64,000 nt of DNA. Origin: an uncultured Acidimicrobiales bacterium (GTDB taxonomy: Bacteria > Actinomycetota > Acidimicrobiia > Acidimicrobiales > SHLQ01). Where the stretch lies: assembly GCA_938015295.1 (NCBI GenBank), contig CALLQB010000047.1, positions 1 through 64,000 of the forward strand, given 5' to 3'. The notes under the pieces are model-generated. The model was not told the DNA's origin, did not search any database, and saw only the letters and a program-made list of their open reading frames with translations. A program made the translations under genes and the position numbers. Shown piece after piece: positions 26,464 to 36,827 of this stretch (position 1 is the first letter of the stretch; every line of letters begins with the position of its first letter).

Positions 26464-29400
26464 TCATTGCTGCGGGACCTCACTATTCGCACGGGTTTGA
26501 TCGCTATCTTCGACAGGCGCCTGCTCAGGTAGCGGAACCAGATCGGCGATCGCCCCAAGCAGCTGGCTGACAAGATCGGATTTCTTCTTAAACGCGAGCG
26601 ACAAGAGCTGCGAGTCGGGTTTGTACACCGACTCGCCGTAGAGGCGGTCGATGCGGATCTGTTTACTGGTGGGAAGCTCGACTGGAGACACCCGCGCAAC
26701 AAAAGCGGGACCGCCAAAGCCAGGCCCCTTGGTGACCGTGATGTCGCGAATGCCGTAGGTGTGGGCGGCAGCTCGCAACTGTGCGGCTTCCAGCAGTGCC
26801 TCGGCAGGTTGTGGCAGCGGACCGTAGCGATCCTGCCATTCGGTTTCGATGTCGGCGACCTGTTCGGAGGTGGTGACCGCAGCCAGTCGGCGGTAAGCCT
26901 CAAGTCGGTGCTCTTCGCGGCTGACGTAGTCGTCGGGGAGAAACGCGGGGACGGGAAGATCGATGGTGATCTCGATACTTTCCGGAGGCTTCTCGCCTTT
27001 CAGTTCGGAAACGGCCTCGGTAACCATCTGGCAGTAGAGGTCGTAGCCGACGGCCGCAATGTGTCCCGACTGACCGGTGCCAAGCATGTTGCCGGCGCCA
27101 CGAATCTCAAGGTCGCGCATAGCGATTTTGAAGCCCGAACCGAGTTCGGTGGCCTCGCCGATTGTTTTGAGTCGTTCGTAGGCCTCCTCGGACAACACCT
27201 TGTCGGGTGGCGTGAACAGATACGCATACGCCCGCTGGCCGGCGCGTCCGACTCGCCCGCGCAACTGGTGCAACTGCCCAAGACCCAACAGGTCGGCGCG
27301 GTCGACAACCAGAGTGTTCACCGACGGCATGTCGATGCCGGACTCGATGATCGTGGTGCAAACCAACACGTCGTACTCGCCTTCCCAGAAGTCGATGACC
27401 ACCCGCTCGAGGCTGCCTTCATCCATCTGGCCGTGTGCGACAGCTACCCGCGCCTCAGGCACCAGGTCGCGCAGCGATGCCGCCACATGTTCGATGTCCA
27501 TCACCCGGTTGTGAACGAAGAACACCTGCCCTTCGCGGAGCAACTCGCGACGGATCGACTCGGCCACCGCACGTTCGTCATACTCACCGACGTAGGTGAG
27601 GATCGGTTGACGATCGGCCGGTGGCGTATTGAGCAGGCTGAGGTCACGAATTCCGGTGAGGCTCATTTCGAGCGTTCGCGGGATCGGCGTTGCAGTGAGG
27701 GTCAACACATCGACGTTGCTTCGAAGCTGCTTAATCGACTCCTTGTGCGACACGCCAAACCGTTGCTCTTCGTCGACGACGAGCAGTCCAAGATCCTTGA
27801 ACTTGATGTCGGCCGAAAGCAGCCGGTGGGTGCCAATGACAAGGTCGACGTCACCGTCGGCGATGCCCTGGGTGACCTTTTTTGCCTGCGCATTGGTGAG
27901 AAACCGGCTCAGCACCTCGACTCGCACCGGGAAGCCAGCCATCCGTTCGGTGAAGGTCTGATAATGCTGCGATGCAAGCAGGGTCGTCGGGACAAGAATC
28001 GCGACCTGTTTGCCTTCCTGCACCGCCTTAAATGCTGCTCGCAGCGCAACCTCGGTTTTGCCGAAACCAACATCGCCGACGACGAGGCGATCCATCGGTG
28101 CGAGTTGTTCCATGTCGGACTTGATCGCCGCGACGGCTTCAAGCTGGTCGGGTGTTTCCTGAAAGGGAAACGACCCTTCAAGGTCGCGTTGCCACGGTGT
28201 GTCCTCGGCAAAGACGTGACCCGGCGTCGAGATTCGAGTTTGGTACAGCACGACGAGCTCTTGCGCGATTTCCTCGACCGCGGACTGCACCTTGGCTTTG
28301 GTCTTTTGCCACTCGGCGCCGTTGAGTCGACTCAGCGACGGGCTATCGCCGCCGGTGTAGTGGCGAACCGTGTCGATCTGTTCGGTCGGAATGTAGAGCT
28401 TGTCGTTGCCGCGGTATTCGAGCAACAGGTAGTCGCGCTCGACGCCGCCGATCGCCCGCTTGACCATTCCGGCAAACTTCGCGACACCGTGTTGTTGGTG
28501 CACGACATGGTCGCCGACCTTGAGATCATCAAAGAACGCCTGTGCATCGCGTTTGCGTCGGCGAGCCTTGCGATGTGCTCGGCGTCGACCTGTCACCTCG
28601 GCTTCGGTAAGCACCGCGAGTTCGCTGCCCGGCATGACAAAGCCGCGCTCGAGTGGTGCGACCGTGATTCGTCCGCCGGGGGCCGTGAGATCGGCGTCGT
28701 GCCCATCGTCAAAGAGCAGGTCGGCACCCTGATCGGAAAGCAGTGTCGTCAACCGGGCGCCCGAGCCGGTGGTATCGGCACCAACGGTGACGCTGTACCC
28801 CCTATCGAGTAGCGAGGTGAGCCGCTGCGCCGCACTCGTGCCGTCGCCGATGACCGGATCCCAGCCGGACGCGGTAATTCCCGGCGTCTTTGGACCGTCG
28901 GGCGTCAGTGGCAGTGTCCATGCAGGAGCATCACAACCGGTGAGCAGACGATCGAACGGCAGGTGCAGCCTCGGCAGATCGGCGGTTGCCTCGCCACTAG
29001 GGTCGTCGTCGGGTACCGCACCCCAGGTTCTGGCCAGCGTCCGGGCGAGGTCGGCTTCCTCGGCCAAGATGTCCGCCGCCCGGTCTCGCAACCGACGCGG
29101 CTCAACAAGCATCACGATGCCGTCGGGGCCAATGACGTCAAAGAGCACCTCGTCGCGTTCGACGAGCCACGGAAGCCACGACTCCATCCCGTCGAAAAGG
29201 TCGCCTTCAGAAAGTCGTTCCCACTGGTCACGACCCCAGGGTTCGCTGGCCATCAAGAGCTCGGCACGCTCTCGAATGGTGTCGTCCAACACAAGTTCGC
29301 GTGCCGGGAAGAGCGCAATCTCTGAGATCGAGGTTGTACTCCGCTGGTCGCCGACGCCGAATTCGGTGAGGCGTTCGACCTCGTCGCCCCAGAGGTCGAT

Positions 29401-29973
29401 GCGAAACGGGACGTCTGAGGTCGACGGAAACACGTCGACGATCGAACCGCGAACCGTGAACTCGCCGCGGTGCTCCACCTGGTATTCCCGGCGGTAACCC
29501 ATCGCGACGAGGTCGGCGGTCAATTGCGTCTGGTCGAGTACGTCGCCGTGGCCAATGACGATCGGGTCGATGTCGTCGTGGCCGGGGCCGAGGCGTTGAA
29601 TCAGCGCGCGGATCGGGGCGACGATGACCGACGGGCAGCGTTCGGGATCGCGCAAATGCCACAGTACGCGCAACCGGTTGCCCATCGTTTCAACACCGGG
29701 GCTCACCCTCTCGAAGGGAAGGGTTTCCCACGCAGGGAATGCCTCGACCTCGTCGTGGCCCAGAAACATGCGAAGGTCGTTGGTCAGCCGGTCGGCATCG
29801 GTAGTGGTGGGCACGGCGACCACCATTGGTCGTCGTTCGCCGAGTTGCGCCAGCGCAGCGACGGTGACCGCACGAGCAGGTTCGGGCACGGCGAGCACAG
29901 CGTCGCGTTTGCCCAGGACCGAGATGATGGCCGGATCATCGGCCAACATTGACGGGATGTCGCGAAGCCTCAT
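26464..29973 (-). CDS. mfd: Transcription-repair coupling factor Mfd
   Basis: This is a 1169-residue, full-length Mfd. It removes RNA polymerase stalled at lesions and recruits UvrA. The N-terminal UvrB-like module ([30 protein letters not shown]) is followed by the RNA-polymerase interacting domain ([35 protein letters not shown]). The translocase comes next, with Walker [17 protein letters not shown], the DExH-type [10 protein letters not shown] and motif [21 protein letters not shown]-terminal TRCF domain ends the protein. The ATG overlaps the pth stop by 4 bases. Confidence 0.97.
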   Translation of the reverse strand: MRLRDIPSMLADDPAIISVLGKRDAVLAVPEPARAVTVAALAQLGERRPMVVAVPTTTDADRLTNDLRMFLGHDEVEAFPAWETLPFERVSPGVETMGNRLRVLWHLRDPERCPSVIVAPIRALIQRLGPGHDDIDPIVIGHGDVLDQTQLTADLVAMGYRREYQVEHRGEFTVRGSIVDVFPSTSDVPFRIDLWGDEVERLTEFGVGDQRSTTSISEIALFPARELVLDDTIRERAELLMASEPWGRDQWERLSEGDLFDGMESWLPWLVERDEVLFDVIGPDGIVMLVEPRRLRDRAADILAEEADLARTLARTWGAVPDDDPSGEATADLPRLHLPFDRLLTGCDAPAWTLPLTPDGPKTPGITASGWDPVIGDGTSAAQRLTSLLDRGYSVTVGADTTGSGARLTTLLSDQGADLLFDDGHDADLTAPGGRITVAPLERGFVMPGSELAVLTEAEVTGRRRAHRKARRRKRDAQAFFDDLKVGDHVVHQQHGVAKFAGMVKRAIGGVERDYLLLEYRGNDKLYIPTEQIDTVRHYTGGDSPSLSRLNGAEWQKTKAKVQSAVEEIAQELVVLYQTRISTPGHVFAEDTPWQRDLEGSFPFQETPDQLEAVAAIKSDMEQLAPMDRLVVGDVGFGKTEVALRAAFKAVQEGKQVAILVPTTLLASQHYQTFTERMAGFPVRVEVLSRFLTNAQAKKVTQGIADGDVDLVIGTHRLLSADIKFKDLGLLVVDEEQRFGVSHKESIKQLRSNVDVLTLTATPIPRTLEMSLTGIRDLSLLNTPPADRQPILTYVGEYDERAVAESIRRELLREGQVFFVHNRVMDIEHVAASLRDLVPEARVAVAHGQMDEGSLERVVIDFWEGEYDVLVCTTIIESGIDMPSVNTLVVDRADLLGLGQLHQLRGRVGRAGQRAYAYLFTPPDKVLSEEAYERLKTIGEATELGSGFKIAMRDLEIRGAGNMLGTGQSGHIAAVGYDLYCQMVTEAVSELKGEKPPESIEITIDLPVPAFLPDDYVSREEHRLEAYRRLAAVTTSEQVADIETEWQDRYGPLPQPAEALLEAAQLRAAAHTYGIRDITVTKGPGFGGPAFVARVSPVELPTSKQIRIDRLYGESVYKPDSQLLSLAFKKKSDLVSQLLGAIADLVPLPEQAPVEDSDQTRANSEVPQQ

Positions 29974-30599
29974 GTCTGGTTGTAGTGGTTCATCGCGGCA
30001 TCGATTCCGTTGACGAGCAGCGACTCGACCGCATCGGCGGCGTGCTGCATAGCGATATCGAGCTCGATCCGCTCGGTTTTTCCTGGTTTGCGCAGCACGT
30101 GATCGGCACCGTTCTGACTGCCAGGAGGTTTGCCAATGCCAATGCGGATACGCACGAACTCTTGGGTGTGAACATGGGCAACAATCGACTTCAATCCGTT
30201 GTTGCCAGCGAGCCCACCACCAACTTTGAGCTTGAGGCGGCCCGGGTCAAGGTCCATTTCATCGTGGATGACGACCAGCCGCTTCCAGTCGTCGTCGCCC
30301 GCAAGTCCGTGGCGTTTGGCCAGAGCCTGCACGGCTTGTCCGGACTCGTTGTAGTAGGTGAGGGGGATCGCTAGGGCGACACGATGGTCGCCGATCCGCA
30401 GTTCGTCGACAAGCGCCCGATTTTTTCCGCCTCGAAGCCGGCCCTGATGGCGCTCGGCAAGCAGACGCACAACGTCGGCGCCGACGTTGTGGCGGCTGCC
30501 GTCGTACTTCTCGCCCGGATTGCCAAGGCCCACGACCAGAAGGTCGGTTGGTGTACCCGACCTTCCAGACTGGCTTTTCCGATTGCGCCCGAAGGCCAC
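29970..30599 (-). CDS. pth: Peptidyl-tRNA hydrolase
   Basis: The 209 residues contain LLVVGLGNPGEKYDGSRHNVGADVV with the catalytic His in RHNVG, PLTYYNESGQAV, and VVIHDEMDLDPGRLKLKVGGGLAGNNGLKS with the catalytic Asp. It recycles tRNA from drop-off peptidyl-tRNA. It sits 11 bases after rplY and overlaps mfd by 4 bases, giving an rplY-pth-mfd unit as in other actinobacteria. Confidence 0.96.
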   Translation of the reverse strand: MAFGRNRKSQSGRSGTPTDLLVVGLGNPGEKYDGSRHNVGADVVRLLAERHQGRLRGGKNRALVDELRIGDHRVALAIPLTYYNESGQAVQALAKRHGLAGDDDWKRLVVIHDEMDLDPGRLKLKVGGGLAGNNGLKSIVAHVHTQEFVRIRIGIGKPPGSQNGADHVLRKPGKTERIELDIAMQHAADAVESLLVNGIDAAMNHYNQT

Positions 30600-30610
30600 C
30601 GGGAGTCGAA

Positions 30611-31303
30611 CTACTCGCTGTCGCCAGCGTCGTCGCCGCCGTCGGCGGAGTCGCCTGCATCGCCGGCCTCGCCAGCGGCGCCTTCGGTACCCTCTTCGCC
30701 CTCTGCAGCTTCAGCGGCTTCTTCAGCAGCCATAGCTTCGAGCGTCGAACGGGTAACCGTACCGATGGCGATCGACTCTTCCGGGTCGACCTCGGTGCGG
30801 GTTCCGGTGGGCAATGCCACGTCTTCGACTCGAATCGATTCGCCAACTTCAAGAGCGGAGATATCGACCTCGAGCTCATCGGGAATCGCGTTGGGTGTCG
30901 ACCAGAGGCTAAGCGAGAACATGACCTGATCGACCATGCCGTTCGCTGCAGTGAGTTCGCGAGCGTCACCAATGAGGGTAAGCGGCACCTCAACAAGCAG
31001 TTCGGCGTCGGCGTCGATGCGAATGAAGTCGACGTGCATGACGTCGCGGCGCACCGGGTGACGCTGGATGTCTTTGACGATCGACAGCTGCTTGGTGCCT
31101 TCGACTTCGAGGGTGATCAGGGCGTTGAGGCCAGCATCGGTGGTGAGAACCGCCCGAAGCTCGGGCCACTTCACCGAGACGGCGACCGGGTCCTGGCCAA
31201 GGCCGTAGACAACTCCGGGGACCTTGCCCTCGCGGCGAAGTCGGCGAGTTGCAGCTGAGCCCTGAGGGCGGCCAGTTTCAGTGTTGAGTGCGATCGCGGC
31301 CAT
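30611..31303 (-). CDS. rplY: 50S ribosomal protein bL25 (long CTC form)
   Basis: The 230 residues comprise an N-terminal 5S-rRNA-binding bL25 domain (LNTETGRPQGSAATRRLRREGKVPGVVYGLG), the C-terminal TL5/CTC beta domain and a very acidic Ala/Glu/Asp/Gly tail (last 40 residues). A Shine-Dalgarno-like GGAG lies about 10 bases before the ATG, so this gene has a leader, unlike many others in the window. It heads the rplY-pth-mfd unit. Confidence 0.95.
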   Translation of the reverse strand: MAAIALNTETGRPQGSAATRRLRREGKVPGVVYGLGQDPVAVSVKWPELRAVLTTDAGLNALITLEVEGTKQLSIVKDIQRHPVRRDVMHVDFIRIDADAELLVEVPLTLIGDARELTAANGMVDQVMFSLSLWSTPNAIPDELEVDISALEVGESIRVEDVALPTGTRTEVDPEESIAIGTVTRSTLEAMAAEEAAEAAEGEEGTEGAAGEAGDAGDSADGGDDAGDSE

Positions 31304-31442
31304 AACGGACAGCTCCGGATGTTTGAAGAGACGATGGAGAAAAGACGTAGGAGTACGTCGTGAGACGTTGCCGGAAGAAAAGGCAACACAGAACGAAGAA
31401 CAATCCTAGCGATGCAATGCCCAAGTGCGGCAACACCGGAGA

Positions 31443-31455
31443 TATCGTTGACCAG
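31443..31455 (+). promoter_or_regulatory. Leaderless -10 of galE
   Basis: TATCGT (31443-31448) is followed by TGACCAG (7 bases) and then the ATG at 31456. It also supports this start over an ATG 13 codons upstream. Confidence 0.6.
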
Positions 31456-32478
31456 ATGAGCGGAAACCAGCCAAGGGTTCTTGTTACCGGCGCTGCCGGC
31501 TATATCGGCAGCCACACGTGCATCGAGCTTCTCGGAAACGGTTTCGAGGTGATCGGCGTCGACAATTTTGACAATAGCGAACCTGTGGTACTCGATCGCA
31601 TTGCCGAGTTGGCGGGACGGGCGATCGACTTCGTCGAACTCGACATTCGCGACACCGACAAACTTCGAGCAGTAGTTGCCGAGTATCAACCAACTGCGGT
31701 CATTCACTTCGCAGGACTCAAGGCCGTTGGCGAGTCGGTGGAAAAGCCTCACCGGTACTGGTCGGTCAACGTCGGCGGCACGCTTTCGCTCCTCGACGCC
31801 ATCGACGGCTCGGCCGTGGAACGGTTTATCTTTTCGTCGTCGTGCACCGTGTACGGCGACCCAGCGAACGTGCCGGTCACCGAGGAAACGAAGGTTGCGC
31901 CAATCAGCCCGTACGGCCGAACCAAGCTGGCTGCCGAGCAGGCGATCATCGATTGTCTTTCAACCCGCGACTGTGGCGGCCTCCTTCTGCGCTATTTCAA
32001 CCCGGTCGGAGCGCACCCAAGCGGCCGAATCGGCGAAGACCCCGTCGGCATCCCCAACAACCTCATGCCGTTTGCGATGCAAGTAGCGGTTGGTCGCCGA
32101 GCAGCACTTTCGATCTTCGGCAACGACTACGACACCCCCGATGGCACGTGCATTCGCGACTACATCCACGTTGTCGACCTCGCCCTCGGACACGTCGCAG
32201 CGCTTTCGACCGCGACCACCGCAGGCGAATGCGACGTCGTGAACCTTGGCACCGGAACCGGATCTTCGGTTCTCGAAGTCGTGCAGGCCGCCGGCGATGC
32301 AGTCGGAACCCCGATTGCGTTCGAAATCGTCGATCGCCGGGCGGGCGACGCCGCCGTCGTGTACTCCGATACCAGCAAAGCACGCGAAGTCCTCGGCTGG
32401 ACCGCGACACGCGACATCGGCGACATGTGCCGCGATCATTGGTTGTGGCAGAGCCAGAACCCCGACGGCTACAACTAG
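31456..32478 (+). CDS. galE: UDP-glucose 4-epimerase
   Basis: The 340 residues have the Rossmann motif VTGAAGYIGSHT at the N-terminus, the catalytic Ser and Tyr-x3-Lys (SSSCTVYGD and YGRTK), and the GalE segments RYFNPVGAHPSGRIGEDP and GTCIRDYIHVVDLALGHV. It interconverts UDP-glucose and UDP-galactose for surface glycans. It is a single-gene unit on the plus strand, divergent from rplY and convergent with prs (10 bases between the stops). Confidence 0.95.
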   Translation: MSGNQPRVLVTGAAGYIGSHTCIELLGNGFEVIGVDNFDNSEPVVLDRIAELAGRAIDFVELDIRDTDKLRAVVAEYQPTAVIHFAGLKAVGESVEKPHRYWSVNVGGTLSLLDAIDGSAVERFIFSSSCTVYGDPANVPVTEETKVAPISPYGRTKLAAEQAIIDCLSTRDCGGLLLRYFNPVGAHPSGRIGEDPVGIPNNLMPFAMQVAVGRRAALSIFGNDYDTPDGTCIRDYIHVVDLALGHVAALSTATTAGECDVVNLGTGTGSSVLEVVQAAGDAVGTPIAFEIVDRRAGDAAVVYSDTSKAREVLGWTATRDIGDMCRDHWLWQSQNPDGYN

Positions 32479-32488
32479 CTGCAGCCCT

Positions 32489-33469
32489 TTAGCTGTAGTT
32501 ATCGCCGCCGAAAATCTCGCTGACGCTGGTGTCTTCGAACACGGCGTGAATCGCCCGGGCAAGGATCTTCGAAACCGAAACGACTTCGATCTTGTCGATC
32601 TGCTTTTCGGGCGGCAGCGGCAGGGTGTCGGTCATGACAACTTTGCGGATAGCCGAGTTCTTGATGCGGTCGACCGCCGGGCCCGAAAGCACGCCATGGG
32701 TGCACGCGGCAAACACCGCCTTTGCGCCCTTCTCCTCGAGCAGGTCGGCTGCTGCGACGATGGTGCCGCCGGTGTCGATCATGTCGTCGATAACAACACA
32801 TACCCGGCCCTCGACTTCACCCACGATGTCTTTCGCCTCGACCGAGTTTTTCTCGGTAAGCGAACGCCGTTTGTGCACGATGGCAAGGTCGGCGTTGAGC
32901 TCTTTGGCGTACCGCTCGGCGACCTTCACTCGACCGGCATCGGGCGAAACAATGACCAAGCCTTCGCCGAGCTCGCGGAGATAGTCGAGCAGTACCGGCA
33001 TTGCGGTGAGGTGGTCGACCGGGCCATCGAAGAATCCCTGAATCTGGTTGGAGTGCAGGTCGACCGAAACAAGCCGGCTGGCACCAGCGGCTTTAAAGAG
33101 CTGTGCCACTAGCTTGGCCGTAATTGGCTCACGTCCGTTGGCTTTGCGGTCCTGACGGGCGTACCCGTAGAACGGCATGACGACGGTGATGCGCTTTGCG
33201 GAGGCCCGACGCGCCGCGTCGACCATGATGAGCTGTTCCATCAGCGAATCGTTGATGGAGATGTCGCCGAACTGCGAATGTGTGTTGATGATGAACACGT
33301 CGGTGCCGCGGATCGATTCTTTGTAGCGGCAGTGAATTTCGCCGTTCGCGAATTCTGCGATGCCGGCGTCACCAAGCGGCACTCCCAGTTCGCTAGCGAT
33401 GTCGGCTGCCAGGGGTTCGCTCACCCGCCCACTAACCAGGTACAGATGCTTTTTGGTTACGAGCTCCAT
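32489..33469 (-). CDS. prs: Ribose-phosphate pyrophosphokinase
   Basis: The 326 residues carry FANGEIHCRYKESIRGTDVFII, FYGYARQDRK (the ATP/flexible-loop region), SVDLHSNQIQGFF, and the PRPP-binding loop VCVVIDDMIDTGGTIV. It makes PRPP for nucleotide, His and Trp synthesis. It lies downstream of the glmU-like gene, the glmU-prs order found in most actinobacteria. A TTGAGGAC stretch about 6 bases upstream of the start serves as a ribosome site. Confidence 0.96.
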   Translation of the reverse strand: MELVTKKHLYLVSGRVSEPLAADIASELGVPLGDAGIAEFANGEIHCRYKESIRGTDVFIINTHSQFGDISINDSLMEQLIMVDAARRASAKRITVVMPFYGYARQDRKANGREPITAKLVAQLFKAAGASRLVSVDLHSNQIQGFFDGPVDHLTAMPVLLDYLRELGEGLVIVSPDAGRVKVAERYAKELNADLAIVHKRRSLTEKNSVEAKDIVGEVEGRVCVVIDDMIDTGGTIVAAADLLEEKGAKAVFAACTHGVLSGPAVDRIKNSAIRKVVMTDTLPLPPEKQIDKIEVVSVSKILARAIHAVFEDTSVSEIFGGDNYS

Positions 33470-33585
33470 CGAGCGTCCTCAAGATGTGTGTCCAGCCGGT
33501 ACCGGGGTCCGGGTTCGTCCACTCGCATGGTAGGCGACGCGCGGCGCGGCATTAGGAGATGGGCGACCAACGAATGCGTTCTTTT

Positions 33586-34758
33586 TTAACCGGTGGATTT
33601 CGCCGTGATGAACGAGCCAGTCGTGACGTTTGGCGCGATCTGCGCACCAGGCTCGAGCGAAACAAAGGGGCCGACGACCGCGCCGGGCCCGATCTCGGCG
33701 TCGCAGCCAGTCGAGCGGATCACGCGTGCTCCGGCTCCGACTGCGCAGTCGGTGAGATGAGTATCGGGTCCGAGTTCGGCGCCTTCGCCGACGACAGTCT
33801 CGCCGCGCAGAATGGTTCCGGGGTGCAAGGTGACACCGGCACTGAGCACCACGTCGAGATCGATGTAGGTTCGCGACGGATCAACCATCGAGACGCCCTG
33901 GGCCATCCAGTGTCTGGTGATCCGCTGCCGAAGGATCGCCGCAGCCTCCGCCACGTCGTTTTCGCTCGACACGCTACGCACTGAGTCGACATCAGCGACG
34001 AGGTGGGTGTCGGCGCTGTGTCCGGCTCGGGTGAGCACACCGAAGGTGTCGTTAAGATCGAATACTCCCCGGTCGTTCTGAGGAGTGGTTCGCCGGATGG
34101 CTGCGGCAAGAAGGCTGCGACGGAAGAGATACAGACCCGCCGCCGCCTCTTCGCCCTCGCCGTCAGCTTCAATCGATACCACACGGCCGTCGGCCGAATG
34201 CACCACGCGCGAACGGCGGGCTGCGGGTCCGGTCGCGAAGGAGGTCAGTGCGGTGGCTGCGACGTCAGACCCAAGATGCGCGTCGAGAAAGTCGCGCACA
34301 AGGTCGGCAGTGAGCAGCGGCAGATCGCCATGCACCACCATCACCTCTCCCTCGCCATCGTCGAGAAAGCTTCGCGCTTGCTGGAGTCCGGTTCGTGCGC
34401 CCAGCAGATACGTGGGGTCGTCGAGTGCGGCAAGGCCTGCAAGCGCAGCATCGCCAGTGCCGCGTTGCACCTGCTGTTCGACAAACGCAATCGCTGTGTC
34501 GCCAACGCTGCCCTGGAGCGCCTTTGCGATGTGTTCGGCGCCACGATGTACCACGACTACCAGGTTGTCGATGCCAGCGCCGACTAGCGCGTGGACCGCA
34601 GACAGCACCATTGGCTGACCGCAGATGTCTTGTAACGGTGTTGGACGCTCGACCGATGAGCCGACGCTGCCACGATCGGTACCGGCGGCAAGCACAATTG
34701 CCGAAACACCTGCCGAAACACCTGCCGAAACACTGGTTCTTCGTTCGCTACGGGCCAT
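33586..34758 (-). CDS. Degenerate, truncated GlmU-like protein
   Basis: This is a 390-residue protein at the glmU position. The N-terminal domain starts SAIVLAAGTDRGSVGSSVERPTPLQDICGQPM, where the GxGTRM...PK signature of GlmU pyrophosphorylases is destroyed. QQVQRGTGDAA and VVHGDLPLL survive, but the uridine/GlcNAc-binding Asn residues are not found (EEAAAGLYL and SVSSEND instead of the usual EINTG and VNNR types). The left-handed beta helix stops at GSFITAKSTG, before the acetyltransferase His region, whereas full-length relatives have 450-495 residues. No downstream frame restores the missing part. It is either a repurposed paralog or a decayed gene. Confidence 0.8.
   Translation of the reverse strand: MARSERRTSVSAGVSAGVSAIVLAAGTDRGSVGSSVERPTPLQDICGQPMVLSAVHALVGAGIDNLVVVVHRGAEHIAKALQGSVGDTAIAFVEQQVQRGTGDAALAGLAALDDPTYLLGARTGLQQARSFLDDGEGEVMVVHGDLPLLTADLVRDFLDAHLGSDVAATALTSFATGPAARRSRVVHSADGRVVSIEADGEGEEAAAGLYLFRRSLLAAAIRRTTPQNDRGVFDLNDTFGVLTRAGHSADTHLVADVDSVRSVSSENDVAEAAAILRQRITRHWMAQGVSMVDPSRTYIDLDVVLSAGVTLHPGTILRGETVVGEGAELGPDTHLTDCAVGAGARVIRSTGCDAEIGPGAVVGPFVSLEPGAQIAPNVTTGSFITAKSTG
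34701..34736 (-). repeat. In-frame 12-base tandem repeat, three units
   Basis: Three units of CCGAAACACCTG (the last has a change) encode SAGVSAGVSA directly before the first beta strand of the GlmU-like protein. Confidence 0.85.
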
Positions 34759-34825
34759 CCCTCTAGGTTTAGCAAGCTTTCTGCGTCCTGTCGACCACCC
34801 TAAGTAGTCGGCGCTTCCTCACATT

Positions 34826-34840
34826 GCTACGTAAAGTAGC
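34826..34840. promoter_or_regulatory. Inverted repeat upstream of asnB
   Basis: GCTAC-gtaaa-GTAGC is a perfect 5-bp inverted repeat about 50 bases before the asnB start and just upstream of a TACGAT (-10-like) at 34848. It is a possible operator. Confidence 0.3.
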
Positions 34841-34890
34841 GAGGGTGTACGATTGCGTGCGTTGTCTTTCCCCCCTCCAGGTGACCCCCC

Positions 34891-36786
34891 ATGTGCGGCA
34901 TAGCCGGCATCTACAACTACGCGACTCGCGAGCCCGCCGACGCGCACATCGTTGGCCAAATGGCGACCTCGATGACCCACCGCGGTCCCGACGATTCGGG
35001 CACGTACTTCGGCGACGGAATCGGGTTCGGATTTCGCCGCCTGTCGATTATCGACATCGAAGGGGGTCACCAACCAATGGCCAACGCCAACGAGTCGACC
35101 TGGGTGATGCTCAACGGTGAGATCTACAACTACAAAGAGCTTCGCACCCAGCTGACATCGCATGGCCACCGCTTTCGAACCGCATCCGACACCGAAGCGG
35201 TCGTCGAAGGCTACGACCGCTGGGGCAACCAGGTCACCAACCACCTCAACGGCATGTTTGGTCTCGCCGTTTGGGACAACTCGAAACGACAATTGCTGCT
35301 CGCCCGCGATCACATGGGAATCAAGCCGCTCTATTTCCACGACGATGGCCGCCGAATCCTCTTTGGCTCCGAAATGCGCAGCATTTTGCAAGATCCGAGC
35401 GTCGCCCGCGAGGTCGATCCTGCAGCGCTACGCATCTTCTTGACCTACGGGTATCTGCCATCGCCCCACACACTCTTCAAAAACATCCAAAAGCTCGCTC
35501 CCGGACACCGGCTCATTGTGAACGAATCGGGCGCACGCCTCGAGCGCTACTGGAACGCCATTCCCCATATCGACCGCACTATCGACATCGAGTCGGCAAC
35601 CGAGCGCTACACCGAGTTGGTCAACCAGGCCGTGTCACGCCAGATGGTCAGCGATGTACCCGTCGGGTCACTACTTTCCGGTGGCGTCGATTCAGGCATG
35701 GTCACCGCATCGATGATGCGGACGTCGCCCGAGTCGGTTCAGAGCTTCACGGTTGGCTTTGGCAAAGATTTCATTTGGGATGAGGTCGACGATGCCGCCG
35801 AAACCGCCCGCTTGCTGGGCACCGAACATCGGTCGTTCGACATCGATGCCTCCGGATTCGCCGACTTCTTCCAAGCTTCAACCTGGCACCTTGAAGAACC
35901 AGTGCTGAGCGAAAGCACGTTTGCCTACCACGAGCTCACAAAGTTCGCGGCCCGACATGTCTCGGTCGTGCTCACCGGCCAAGGTGCCGACGAGCCGTGG
36001 GCGGGCTACGCCAGGTACCTAGGCGAACGCTACGGCAAGAGCGTGCGCAGTCTGGTCGGCTCATCTGCGGCACACAACGTGATGGGCCACCTGCCCTCAA
36101 ACCTCTACACCGAGCGACTGCGCCGAGCCACCGACTCGCTAGGCGAACACAACGACCTGCAACGTTTCGTCAACATTCACCAGGTGTTTGGCAGTAACGA
36201 CGTCAACGACCTCGTGCACCGCGACCTTCGCGACGAGACACGCGACGTCGACCCACTCGAGCCAATGCGCTACTGGCAACGCGATGTCACCCACCTCGAC
36301 GGATTGAGCCAGCTCCTCTACATCGATTCGCGTATGTCGCTCCCCGACGACCTGCTGTTGTACGGCGACAAGCTGGCGATGGCGAACTCACTGGAAACCC
36401 GCGTTCCGCTGCTCGACAAAGAGGTGATGGAGTTTGTCGAAACTTTGCCACCATCGTTCAAGCTGCGCGGACGAAGCGGCAAACACGTACACAAATTGGC
36501 TGCCAAGAACTGGCTTCCCGACCAAGTAATCAACCGGCGCAAGCGTGGTTTTGCCACCCCTGTTGACGCGTGGTTCCAGGGCGAACTCGACACCTTTCTT
36601 CATGACACGATGCTGGCGGCGGACTCGGCGTGTGGTGACCATTTTGAGCGTACTGAGCTCGACCAGATACTCGCGGAACACAAAAATGGGGTACGAAATA
36701 ACAGGCGAAAACTTACGACACTTTTGAGTTTTGAATTGTGGCACCGCCAGTTCATGCGAAACTCTGTGTCGGAAGTAGTGGCATAG
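34891..36786 (+). CDS. asnB: Glutamine-hydrolysing asparagine synthase (AsnB type)
   Basis: The 631 residues comprise an N-terminal class II glutaminase domain with the nucleophile Cys2 (MCGIAGIYN; THRGPDDSG; LNGEIYNYKEL) and a C-terminal synthetase domain with the PP-loop LLSGGVDSGM at about 260. AsnB-type enzymes in polysaccharide loci often amidate sugar carboxylates rather than aspartate. The downstream sugar dehydrogenase, which makes a uronate, supports that reading. It starts 132 bases after the divergent glmU-like gene and leads the asnB-dehydrogenase-GT4 unit. Confidence 0.93.
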   Translation: MCGIAGIYNYATREPADAHIVGQMATSMTHRGPDDSGTYFGDGIGFGFRRLSIIDIEGGHQPMANANESTWVMLNGEIYNYKELRTQLTSHGHRFRTASDTEAVVEGYDRWGNQVTNHLNGMFGLAVWDNSKRQLLLARDHMGIKPLYFHDDGRRILFGSEMRSILQDPSVAREVDPAALRIFLTYGYLPSPHTLFKNIQKLAPGHRLIVNESGARLERYWNAIPHIDRTIDIESATERYTELVNQAVSRQMVSDVPVGSLLSGGVDSGMVTASMMRTSPESVQSFTVGFGKDFIWDEVDDAAETARLLGTEHRSFDIDASGFADFFQASTWHLEEPVLSESTFAYHELTKFAARHVSVVLTGQGADEPWAGYARYLGERYGKSVRSLVGSSAAHNVMGHLPSNLYTERLRRATDSLGEHNDLQRFVNIHQVFGSNDVNDLVHRDLRDETRDVDPLEPMRYWQRDVTHLDGLSQLLYIDSRMSLPDDLLLYGDKLAMANSLETRVPLLDKEVMEFVETLPPSFKLRGRSGKHVHKLAAKNWLPDQVINRRKRGFATPVDAWFQGELDTFLHDTMLAADSACGDHFERTELDQILAEHKNGVRNNRRKLTTLLSFELWHRQFMRNSVSEVVA

Positions 36787-36827
36787 CCCCCCATGCATTC
36801 GATATGCCGCAGAAAGAAACCCGTAAA

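Noticed and set aside
26433-26903. Longer reading of the PpiC lipoprotein
   Set aside because: It would overlap mfd and bury the lipoprotein signal in the interior.
26761-28812. Long open reading frame (683 codons) opposite mfd
   Set aside because: It is antisense to a full-length, motif-complete Mfd and its product is rich in Arg/His/Asp without domains, as expected from GC-rich codon bias.
33541-33590. Frameshift restoring the missing part of GlmU
   Set aside because: No frame downstream of the stop encodes the acetyltransferase region before prs.
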